Source: Dipteris shenzhenensis (lineage: Eukaryota > Polypodiophyta > Polypodiopsida > Gleicheniales). Taken from it: DNA of 64,000 bases. Every line of letters begins with the position of its first letter. Within the stretch, counting starts at the first letter, position 1. The DNA is taken from assembly GCA_047967505.1 (NCBI GenBank), contig CM106540.1; one strand, written 5' to 3'. The notes beneath the pieces were generated by a model. That model was not told the origin of the DNA, made no database searches, and worked only from the letters and a program-made list of their open reading frames with translations. The position numbers were made by a program, and so were the translations under genes. Positions 54,529 to 64,000 of the stretch are shown here, piece after piece.

Positions 54529-55998
54529 TCAACTTGTCCTAAGATCCCTTGAGCCATCATGTCTCATCCGGTTGACCAAGGCTACCCCTGAAATAGGGCC
54601 TTTGGTCGACATTTTGAAAACAAAACAACGCTCCTCAAAGAACCCTTGCCTTGGAAACTTGCTACAATGAAATAATTCATACACACATGTTCTCTTTAGC
54701 TCCAAAATGCTATCAAGTCCACCGCATCTTGGAACAGTGGACCTTCTTGCTTTTGCAACCATTCGTTCGAACCTACAGAGGACAAGGTTTAGAACAACAA
54801 GAAAAAATGAAGAATTCCATGGAAGATAATAAAAACCATAATTGACATACCCTTTTGTCCTAGCCATGGCTCCATTGCTTCCAACATGTTGTGTAGCTCT
54901 GCTTCTCCAAAAAAATCTCCAAATTTGCATAATGAACTCATGACTTTGTCTTCCACTACCCATTTTGCAACATCCATATGCACTTTTCTTGGTCTTGCAC
55001 TATGATTCATCCTCACCAGTTCATCCACAACTTCTTGTATCCTTCTCATACTTTCTTGAGATGTTCCTGTCCTCGGTGCATCATCGAGCGAGTTAAGGAG
55101 ACATCATGTGGAAGCACATAGTACACTAAGCACTCACAAGTCCCTACACATGTTACAACCATTTGACAAAAGTGGCATATCAATACTCCCTTACTGTACA
55201 TAGTCAATAATCCCTTATGGTAGTGTTGGTGGAGGAGACCCTTGAATATGCTATCATTTTTCATGCTAGTACTTAGAAACCTTGGACAAATTGGGTGGTT
55301 GCATTCAAATTTCCTAACACAATATCTAATGCGCATAGTGCCATCAAATGCAACATTTGATGTGACAGGCTTCATCCATATATAGCCATCGTACTTGAGT
55401 TCCATGCCCTCCATTCTTTTATCCTTGGTTAGTGATGGAAACTCAAACACACAATCACCATTGTACGCATGTAGTAACTCCTCCACTTGCATTATTGAAT
55501 CTTCTTGCTGGAGCATCTTTGTGAGGACATTTTTTGGACAATGTTGTTGTATGTATGATACAACACTACAACCTGTTGTTCTCTCTCCCGATGTTGGTGA
55601 GGGGAACGTCAGTTTTTGGAAACCATGGAAGACTTCATCATCTGAGTGCTCACTTGAGTCATCACAAACAATGGACTTCCCCTTATCAAATGGGTTAAGG
55701 GGGCAACATGTCTGCTTGTTGACACTAGATGGCTTTGTCATATTAGAATACTCAAGGCTATCCTCATCACTTAATGATATGGAGGCAATAGCCTTCTCCT
55801 TGGTAGGTGCTCTAGTTACTTGATGAATGTACTTAATTCCCAGCTCGTCTCACTATCGCTGGAACTTAGTACATTCACAACCTTGCATGGCACAATTTGC
55901 TCAGCTATAGGACTTGGTGAAGTGGCATTATAATATATTTTGACAAAATATTTGGTTGAGAAGGTTGAGTCAACAATATACTGGCAAGATCCCTCCAT
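54529..55998 (-). pseudogene. Unknown decayed coding unit with Cys/His-rich segments, element-like
   Basis: Minus-strand protein-like text spans at least four overlapping frames. At 55998-55816: VVNVLSSSDSETSWELSTF. At 55741-55046 (231 codons): YDGYIWMKPVTSNVAFDGTM, RIRYCVRKFECNHPICPRF (C-x4-C-x-H-x2-C) and CHFCQMVVTCVGTCEC (Cys cluster), then SLTRSMMHRGQEHLKK. At 55049-54789: RRIQEVVDELVRMNHSARPR and MDVAKWVVEDKVMSS. At 54963-54529: CVYELFHCSKFPRQGFFEER, then FKMSTKGPISGVALVNRM. The pieces are collinear and separated by small frame changes, so they come from one ancestral protein of at least 450 residues. The zinc-binding pattern and position among retroelements suggest a transposon protein; I do not recognise the family. 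Confidence 0.5.
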
Positions 55999-55999
55999 G

Positions 56000-57160
56000 T
56001 CATGTTGCTCTTTTAGTGGAACAAGCTCTTCTAATGATGTCTCTTCTTCAACAACTGCAGAATCATAGGTAGGCTTTACAATAGCTCAAAATACCTTCAT
56101 GAGATTCTCAAATTCAAATAAGAACTTGAAACCTAGCCACCAAGCTACTATTATCTTGAAGAAAACTCAGGAACTCACACAACTTTCATACACACCACTC
56201 ACCCATGGTCTCAAAATCTGTTAACAAATTAAGACACAAAAAAATTCTCCCTCAAGGAAATGGAAGAAACCTTTCTAGGAGGATCCTCTCACAAGGGGAC
56301 ACATCCTCTCACATAAGCTCAAAATTGAACAAAGGATTTGTGAATCTGACACACATTTAGAATAATGATGGAACATTTTTCAAGAATGGACACATAGTCC
56401 AAGACTAATAGAAGAGGAATAACTCACAATCTCTATCAGTAATGGAGACACAAATCAAGGAACCTATCAACAACAAAATAAGTTTGAGAATGGACACATA
56501 GTAAGAGACTATTAGAAGTAGATTAACACACAATCTTCTTGACTAATAGACACACAATCAAGGAACCTATTGGTAATTAAAAAAAGAAAACTATAACATT
56601 TGAGAGAGGAGTTTTGACACAAGATCCTATCTAATTCTCTCTCAACTACTAGGCTAAAGCTTTGATACCTAGTACGTTATGGTTTAGTCTAGTAGTCAAG
56701 AATGAGTTAGATAAATGCAATCTTTTATTGTTTAGCCTAGTTGTTAAGAGGGAACCATTGATCCCTTTAGTAACATTTTCAATGTAATTAGTATTCACTT
56801 CATCCATGGCAGAAGATTGAAGATGTTAACTTCACTACTCCCCCATAGTCAATGCATCAAGGCATACCTAGTCTAGTGTAGCCCATTATCTCTATGTATG
56901 ATCGGGCTATAAAGTCCTTCAACCATTTTGTAGAAGAGTGAGCCATGCACCATCGTAATATTTTCAAGGCTGAGCATCGGTTGATCACTTGTTGCTCGGA
57001 TCTACCAACTACCTAAATCGACAATGCTCGAGCTTCCTTTCTACTATTCAAAGATTTTGTGGGAGCATGACAAATTAACTAGTAGCCATGTTACCAAAAC
57101 AGCAGCCATGCGGAATAATGTTTGAGACTTATGCAAGGATCCGCTAACCAAGTGGTAGGA
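56000..57160. other. Unassigned AT-rich sequence
   Basis: No ORF of interest. Repeated phrases ACACAATC, AAGACTA(A/T)TAGAAG and CAAGGAACCTAT(C/T) recur at 56350-56580, indicating a short diverged local repeat. No RNA gene is seen. Confidence 0.5.
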
Positions 57161-57164
57161 GTGA

Positions 57165-57603
57165 GTGACCTTAGTTCACCACTACACGACCAATTTTGAG
57201 ACGGCATTGGATATCACCGATCCACACGAAGCTCTAGTTTCTGAGTTGTGGATTGTCGACTGGCTCACCAACTTGGAAAGGTGTCCTATGGACATTAGCT
57301 TTGATTGTATTGAGCTATCCAAGCATGGCATCTTGCATATTTTGCTTAAACAAATGATATGCATATTTGTTTTTCTTTTCCCATTCTGCATGTGCTCGAG
57401 CAATGGCAGAATCTACTATAGGTGTGGACACAGGTGGTGCAGGTGTAGATCCTTCTACTTGTGGGAGTTGATGCGGGTTCACTAGACGGTCTAGGTGTAG
57501 ACCCATGTACATACTCCCATTTGTCTTGAAGTAGAAGAATTGGCTCCATTCGATATTTCCATGTGCCGTAGTTGGATTTGTCCAACTTAGCAGATGCCTT
57601 CAA
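57165..57603 (-). pseudogene. Ty1/copia gag N-terminal remnant
   Basis: MKASAKLDKSNYGTWKYRME with PILLLQDKWEYVHG at 57603-57500 matches the copia gag start (KLDGxNYxxWxxxM). After a frameshift, ARAHAEWEKKNKYAYHLFKQ (57400-57340) matches the second gag helix block (W...N..A..L....). The trace fades left of 57165. No LTR or pol is visible. Confidence 0.6.
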
Positions 57604-57639
57604 TTGAGGTTTCTAGTAGTAAAATGTGCCTATGAGGAG

Positions 57640-57920
57640 GAAACTATGCCTATCTAGCACTATGTGCCATGTTACACTGATGAGATGGTAGGTAACATGG
57701 CTTATCCACATGGCATGATGATGTGGCACTATTGAATCACTACTAATGTGGCAGTGATGATGTGTTATTGAGCTGGAGGCTGAGTGGAAGGGTGACATGG
57801 TTGCTAGTGTGGCATTACTTACATGGTTTGATGGCATGGCAGGCGGGTTGCTGATCTGGCAAATAAGGTGAACCTGATGATGTGGCACTCTAGATGTGGT
57901 TGCCATGTGGCAACAACTAG
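57640..57920. repeat. ATGTGGCA-type short interspersed word repeats
   Basis: GATGTGGCA, AATGTGGCA, ACATGGC and GATGATGTGGCAC recur about a dozen times in 280 bp without fixed spacing. This makes overlapping histidine-rich ORFs on the minus strand. It looks like a decayed simple repeat and not a gene. Confidence 0.55.
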
Positions 57921-58556
57921 AGTACCAGACTTGGGTATGGTCATTGATCCTCCACGTGTCACAAGGAGGACTAACCCTGGGTTTTGATAAGATGCTCTAG
58001 AATCTTACAAGATCTATCAAAATCTCTAAAGATTCCATCACCGTCCCCATTTTTTCACTGATGGAGTTGTGCATGTAGGCTATTATGGAGCGTTGGGGGC
58101 ATTGTGAGATGGACTTGTAAGGTCACGCTATTTTTGGCCTTGCAATTTGTTGAAGCTATCTGTAGGTCGTCTATGTTAGTCCATGGAGGTCCATGGTGTT
58201 GTCGTGTGGTTTTAGTCATAGAAGTCCATTCGACTGTTGCGTCCATTGAGAGGTGTGTCATCTAGGCATGGCATAGCTATTGGCTAGAGCGTCGCCCTTT
58301 CCATAAACTTCCTTGTAGACACTCATGTTGGCATTGAATTTCATTCTTTGCACTTGTAACCATCGTGTTGTCGGAGAATTGGGCTGCTTGATCGCTTTAG
58401 TGCATGAGTCTTAATCACTAGCTGAGTCTGTGTTGCCCCCTAAGGGTCGTCGACGTTGCTGTGTAGTCACCCCACCTACTGCTCTTGAGTTTGATGTGTG
58501 TAGCTTTGCATTGGAGTCGCTTAGTTCCTTGCTTTGTTGTAGAGAATCCCACATTT

Positions 58557-58650
58557 ACATGCACGTGCGCATGTGCATACGAGTGCGTGCATGCACACAC
58601 ACACACATACATCGTGTGTGCGCATGTGCATGTGCGCGCGCACACACACA
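58557..58650. repeat. Alternating purine-pyrimidine tract (Z-DNA-prone)
   Basis: A 94-bp tract of GCATGTGC, GCGTGCATGC, (CA)n, TGTGTGCGCATG and GCGCGCGCACACAC, almost strictly alternating purine and pyrimidine. Such sequence can adopt left-handed DNA under negative supercoiling. It directly precedes the long pyrimidine domain. Confidence 0.9.
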
Positions 58651-58717
58651 ATCACTATTTTTCCTACTTTTTCCTAATTTTCTTCTAAATTATTCCTAAT
58701 TTCTTCCTAAATTTTCC

Positions 58718-58796
58718 TCTGTGTCTCTCTCTCTCTCTCTCCCTTTCTCTCCCTCTCCCTCTCCCCCCCCCCCTCTCTCTCTCTCCCTCTTCCCCC

Positions 58797-58835
<39 letters not shown>

Positions 58836-58989
58836 CTCTCTTTTAACCCCCTTGCTCTTTCTCTTCTCGCTAGTGTCTCTTGGTTTCTCTCTCTAAACCT
58901 TCCCTAACTTCTCCAAACTCTCCCTTAATCTTCCCTATTTTTTTCTAATTTCTCTCCCTAATTAACTACTCTCCCAAACTAACCCCCTC

Positions 58990-59031
<42 letters not shown>

Positions 59032-59166
59032 CTTGCTCTTTCTCTTCTTGCCACTGTCTCTTGGTTTCTCTCTAAACCTTCCCTAACTTCTCCAAACTCT
59101 CCCTTAATCTTCCCTATTTTTTTCTAATTTCTCTCCCTAACTAACTACTCTCCCAAACTAACCCCC

Positions 59167-59227
<61 letters not shown>

Positions 59228-59610
59228 TTCTCTCTCCCCTCTCTTTTAACCCCCTTGCTCTTTCTCTTCTCGCCATTGTCTCTTTGTTTCTCTCTCTAAA
59301 CCTTCCCTAACTTCTCCAAACTCTCCCTTAATCTTCCCTATTTTTTTCTAATTTCTCTCCCTAACTAACTACTCTCCCAAACTAAACCCCCCCTTCTCTC
59401 TCTCTCTCTCTCTCTAAATTCTTCTACTTTTTTCCAACCAAACTATTCTCTCTAACTAGCCCCCCCTCTCTCTTTCTCTAAACTTCTCTCTCAACTGCCT
59501 CCAAAAAGCCTACTCTGCCTGACTACCACAACTCCCCCTAATCTTCACTATCTTTGTAAGCTTTATCCCCCCCCTTAAATCTATCCTCATTTTTTCCTCT
59601 CTACTTTTCT

Positions 59611-59667
<57 letters not shown>

Positions 59668-59802
59668 CCTTGCTCTTTCTCTCTTCACCATTGTCTCTTT
59701 GTTTCTCTCTCTAACCCTTCCCTAACTTCTCCAAACTCTCCCTTAGTCTTCCCTAATTTTTTCTAATTTCTCTCCCTAACTACTTTGCCAAACTAACCCC
59801 CC

Positions 59803-59851
<49 letters not shown>

Positions 59852-60198
59852 TCCCTCTCTCTAAATTCTTCTACTTTTTTCTAACCAAACTATTTTCTCT
59901 AACTAACCCCCCCCCTCTCTCTCTCTCCCTCCCTCCCTCCCTCCCTCCCTCCCTCCCCCCCCCTCTCTCTCTCTCTCTCTCTCTAAACTTCTCTCTCAAC
60001 CACCTCCAAAAAGCCTACTCTGCTTGACTACCAACTCCGCCTAATCTTCACTAATTAAGTAAGCTTTAACCCCCCCCTCGGACGTAAATCTATTCTAATA
60101 GTTTCCTCTCTACTTTTCTACCCCCCCCGCCCTCTCTCTCTCTCTCTCTAAATTCTTCTACTTTTTCCTAACCAAACTATTTTCTCTAACTACCCCCC

Positions 60199-60247
<49 letters not shown>
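58718..60247 (+). repeat. 1.5-kb polypyrimidine domain of repeated modules and (CT)n arrays
   Basis: Nearly all bases on the plus strand are C or T. Many (CT)n runs, poly-C runs and one (CCCT)n run (about 59928-59956) are separated by recurring modules. Module A (CCCTTGCTCTTTCTCTTCTC ... TTCCCTAACTTCTCCAAACT ... CTCCCAAACTAACC) starts near 58846, 59028, 59249 and 59663. Module B (TAAATTCTTCTACTTTTTTC ... ACCAAACTATT) starts near 59415, 59861 and 60148. Module C (TAAACTTCTCTCTCAAC ... CTCCAAAAAGCCTACTCTGC) starts near 59477 and 59984. No coding potential. Confidence 0.95.
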
Positions 60248-60249
<2 letters not shown>

Positions 60250-60250
<1 letters not shown>

Positions 60251-62120
60251 AGCTCCCTTGGCTATTGAGGATTCCATATACTGGCCCAATCTTCATGTAT
60301 GACATTTTGGGCTACTGCTATAAGTTGTTGATGTGCTCCTCTTGCCTAGCATAAGCATATGTATTAGGCTTGGGTGGGCATGCTTGACGACACTTGTCAT
60401 TTAAGTATGTTCCATAATCAAGGATTGGCTCAATTAGCCTTGTGCTTGGAAATTGGTGTTGCTACTTTCCTACCTTCCCACTGTGACAATTTGTTCATAT
60501 TTGTCCCTAAGCTTTGATGTTATAGTTAACGCGAAGCATGGCAATCCATAATAGAAGTAGATGTGACTACAAGTATTTATACATTTCTCTCTCATGCCTA
60601 TGGTTTGACACTCTATGAGAGATGAGCTTCTCTCTAATCTTGCGGTTTGCAAAGTTAGTCCAAATGCTTCGGGTCACCATCCAACTGTTAGTATGTGTTG
60701 ATGTTTGCATATGTTGTTACATATTTGGCCTCTGAGTCCTTTCTTCTATGAGGTTGTAACTTTAATATTTACGTTGGATTATTCTTGTGCCATGGCTAAT
60801 CCTAGTGGCTTTGCTAGTTCTCTTTGTCTGTGCATGTCCATCTCCATGAGAGACTATTGGGGATTCATTGCGACTTGAATGTTCTTTTGCATGTGGTAGA
60901 ATATCTTTAGCAATGGCCCTTATTTTTGAAACCTCGATTGCAAGGTCAATGCCTAGCTCATGACACGCACTCCCATTGTTCCACCTAGTCTAGCATATCA
61001 TAATCGTTTCACTTGATCCCTGGAAGTAGCAGCTAAGTTCATCCTTCAATGTAGTCCTATATCAATTGAGTTTCGTGTTTTTTGAGTTGGGTTCTTGTGT
61101 AGCCTGCCTACCAGCCATATAAATGTTTCTCATATAATTGACTTATGATTAGCTAGATCAATCGTGATCCCTTATAGCTCTCAGTAGAACTCAATTCAAT
61201 ATTTAAGGACTTTACATTCTACTGTTGCTTGTTCATGGGATTTTTGCCTCGTTCAACCCCACTAGAATAGCATGCCATTTTTTTGATGGCAATTTTTTCA
61301 TCTTTATCCTATATTGCAACAAATAATAGTCTCAGGCAATTTGTGATTTAGTCATCCCAAGTAGGTCAGATGAGGCTGTGCATGTATCTAAGCTTGTGAA
61401 TAAGATCGAGTGGTCATAACCCTCTTCATCTTTCTATGCAAATTATAACTAGCTGCAGTCCCACAAGGCTCATGAGAGCGCTTGGCCATGACTCATATTT
61501 CAATACGACAGCTTAAAGTTTAATGTGCTAGCATATAAATTGAAGTTGTCATGTATAAGTTTATTACCTTATTAATGCCTCAATTATTTATCCATGCAGG
61601 CTTGTTTAAAGTGCATGGTACTTGAGCCCATGGATTCTTTTGTAATATGAGAAAATGTACATGGTGCTTGAGCCCATGAGAAATGCATCTCTATCACCTT
61701 TGTAGGGATGGGAACATCATGGCCTTGTGACTTGATGACATTCTATAATGTTGGCATCCTAGATGATGTGAGATTAAAATATGAACGATCCCTTATGAGA
61801 CCCCCCGTCCTCCTCCTAGACTTAAACCAAAAAGTTTTCTTAAAAGTCTCTTTTCATGTTGCTAAGTATTTCTAGGTCTCTTGGATGTATGCTCATGCAT
61901 ATTCTTGATTGTAATAACAAGTAGTTGGGGTCTATGATAGAGTCCCAAGCTAGAATTTGGATTTGTTCTAACATCACCTTCTCTTGGATGGATGTAAGTA
62001 ACAGTCCCCGACACTGGAATATGTCTCAATGTAGCTGCCACAATGAGATCAAGTCTTCATTGCTTTGCATGCTCACCATCCCCCAAATTGCTACCTATAG
62101 CTATTGCCCTACATTTTATA
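60250..62120. other. Unassigned sequence
   Basis: No ORF over 75 codons with recognisable content, no RNA gene, no clear repeat. Base composition is ordinary. It separates the two pyrimidine-rich domains. Confidence 0.5.
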
Positions 62121-62124
62121 ACTT

Positions 62125-63037
62125 AGCTATTGTTTGCCATCGTTGCCTATAGCTATTGCCCTTGCATCTTGCCTACCGCGGCCTCCACACTACCTAGCCC
62201 AAGCTATTCCACCTCGACTTCCACACTCTACTGACATCCTCACACCTCCTCCATTTTTACTTCTCCCCCGTCTACATCTGGCCCTAGCCCCATTTGTGCC
62301 TTTCCTGCTATCCATGATGGCTTCACACTCAAGCCGTCCAAAGGATTTTTCCTCCCATATGTATTGGCGCTAGTGTTGCCTCCCTTGGACTCATAGGTGC
62401 TTTACCTTTGTTACATGTATCCCCCCCCCTTTCAATTCTTTATTCCCCCTGCTGGCGTCGCCTCTTGACTCACTTCATTGCTTGCTTGAGCAATACTATC
62501 TCTGTCACTAACCTTTCGAGTTTCACATCATCAAAAACTCTTGTATCCCAAACAATTCTCAAAATAGCCTAACTCCTTCCTTCCCTTCTTTCCTTTCCCT
62601 TCCCTAGTGTTACTATCATTAAACCTTCACTCTGTTTCCCCCCCCCCTCTCTCTCTCTACCCTTTTCCCCTTCCATGGCATTACTATCATCAAACCTTCA
62701 CTTTGTTTCCCCCCCTCTTTTCCCCTCTCTTTCTCCTAATTTCCCTCAAACCTCTCCCTTTCCCAACTTATCCTCTTCCCTTTTCACCCTAATCTAGCCC
62801 CTTATGTCCTTATGTTCCCCCTAATTTATCCCTAATTTTTTCTAATTGTTTCCTATTTTTCTCCTAATTTTTTCTAGTTTTTCATTCTCCCCTATTCTTT
62901 CCTAATTTCTCTTAATTTTCTCATAATCTCCTAATTTCCCCTAATTATTTCCTATTTCTCACTATTTTTCCTACTTTTTTCTAATTTTCTTCTAAATTAT
63001 TCCTAAATCTTTTCTTTTTTTTTCCTCTTGACTTTTC

Positions 63038-63082
<45 letters not shown>

Positions 63083-63505
63083 CCCCCTCTAAACTTCTCT
63101 CTACACCCCCTTCAAAAAACCTACTCTGCCTAACTACCAATTGCCCCTAAAATTCACTAACTAAGTAGACTTTAAACCCACTTTATTGCCCTTCTCACTG
63201 TGGCTCCTCATCTCCCAACCCTACCGACTACTTGCCACTCCAACTATTTATTTCTCCCCTACCTTTTACAAGTGAGCTATTGTTTGCCACCGTTGCCTAT
63301 AGGTACTGCCCTTGCATCTTGCCTACTGAGGCCTCCACACTACCTAGCCTAAGCTATTCTACCTTGACTTTTTCACTCTGCTGACGTCCTTGCCTCTCCC
63401 CCGTTTTTACTTCTCCCCCATCTGTGCCTCTGGCCCTAGTGTTGTCTGCACCTTTAGTACTATCCACAATGGCTTCACACCTACGTTGTCCAAAAGATCA
63501 AGTAG
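62125..63505 (+). repeat. Direct repeat pair of about 230 bp, offset about 1150 bp
   Basis: GCTATTGTTTGCCATCGTTG at 62126 recurs as GCTATTGTTTGCCACCGTTG at 63276. Both copies run through CTTGCATCTTGCCTAC, GGCCTCCACACTACCTAGCC and ATGGCTTCACAC, ending near 62350 and 63505. Between them lies pyrimidine-rich sequence. The arrangement resembles a tandem duplication of a larger unit or a pair of terminal repeats. Confidence 0.8.
62580..63180 (+). repeat. Second pyrimidine-rich block with module C
   Basis: C/T-rich sequence with a duplicated phrase (TTACTATCATTAAACCTTCA near 62610 and TTACTATCATCAAACCTTCA near 62682), repeated TCCTAATTT words and a (CT)n run at about 63042-63080. TAAACTTCTCTCTACACCCC ... 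AAAAAACCTACTCTGCC at 63088 matches module C of the 58.7-60.2-kb domain, so the two blocks share ancestry. Confidence 0.85.
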
Positions 63506-64000
63506 ATTTTTTTATAGAGCTATATGCTGAAATTTTGTTCAGCCCAAGAGTTCTAATGAGTCCAAATAGCAACCATGAAATTTCTACAAAGACAATGGAG
63601 GCCTTTTCATAGATTTTTGTCTATAGAAGTTTTTCCCCCATTTCTTGAACATTCAACAATATATGTCTTAAAGGGTAATTACATTGGATAGAGGTTCAAA
63701 CCACTCACCAAGGGTTCTCCTCCAATTGGGGAACCGAGGTGAGTAAGATAACCTCCCCCATCGGCTCTATAAGCATAATGGAAGAGCCCCTTCAGGTTCG
63801 AAACCCCATGTATCCAAAAGCATGGCTAAGGGAGGAAACTAGAGGACCTACGGTAGGTACCAACCCATTACAAGGCCTACACGATCGAGGATTGCAAGAT
63901 CTTATACCAATAGGCCAAAAGGTCTCGGGAAGATGGATGCTCCCAATGGTACGACAGGCCAAACCCCAAGGAGGTAAACCTAGCCCCAGAAGGGTAGGAT

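Overview
The window looks like nuclear DNA from a large-genome seed plant, most probably a gymnosperm and plausibly a conifer. It holds one recognisable cellular gene, spread over about 22 kb. One of its introns is 16.1 kb and filled with nested retroelements. The rest is degenerate retrotransposon sequence, minisatellites and long (CT)n tracts, with no prokaryotic or organellar gene order. The gymnosperm assignment is inferred from intron size, repeat decay and a Penelope-like retroelement; no marker gene proves it.

The gene is a UDP-glucuronic acid decarboxylase (UDP-xylose synthase, UXS), on the minus strand from the ATG at 37448 to the TGA at 15512. I could place seven coding exons (36840-37448, 36308-36455, 36030-36109, 32263-32346, 32054-32128, 15859-15951, 15512-15733). 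They join in frame to 436 codons, without an internal stop. It is the membrane-anchored (type II, Golgi) form. Intron 1 has AT-AC ends and U12-type splice signals; the other five are GT-AG. A GC-rich upstream region with GGGGAT and GAG repeats probably holds the 5'UTR and promoter.

Intron 5 (15952-32053) contains, from left to right: a 3'-truncated Ty1/copia element (minus strand) that appears to have inserted into a Penelope-like element; a second decayed copia gag; a complete Ty3/gypsy chromovirus (23853-31343, plus strand) with two 428-bp LTRs, a TACTA target duplication, a primer site and a polypurine tract; and three (CT)n arrays. The chromovirus reading frame is broken by stop codons, so it is not autonomous, but its structure is intact.

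Left of the gene (1-15500): a gypsy RNase H remnant, an irregular minisatellite (3.8-4.3 kb), two related tandem-repeat blocks of about 180-bp period (4.5-7.9 kb), a gypsy gag pseudogene (7.9-10.0 kb), a GGGATA-rich repeated stretch, then gene-free sequence. Right of the gene (38600-64000): more gene-free sequence, an unrecognised 238-codon ORF (47.4 kb), copia gag remnants (49-50.6 and 57.2-57.6 kb), a gypsy pol remnant (51.1-52.6 kb), an unknown decayed coding unit (54.5-56.0 kb), a Z-DNA-prone tract (58.6 kb) and a 1.5-kb almost pure pyrimidine domain built from repeated modules (58.7-60.25 kb) whose parts recur at 62.6-63.2 kb.
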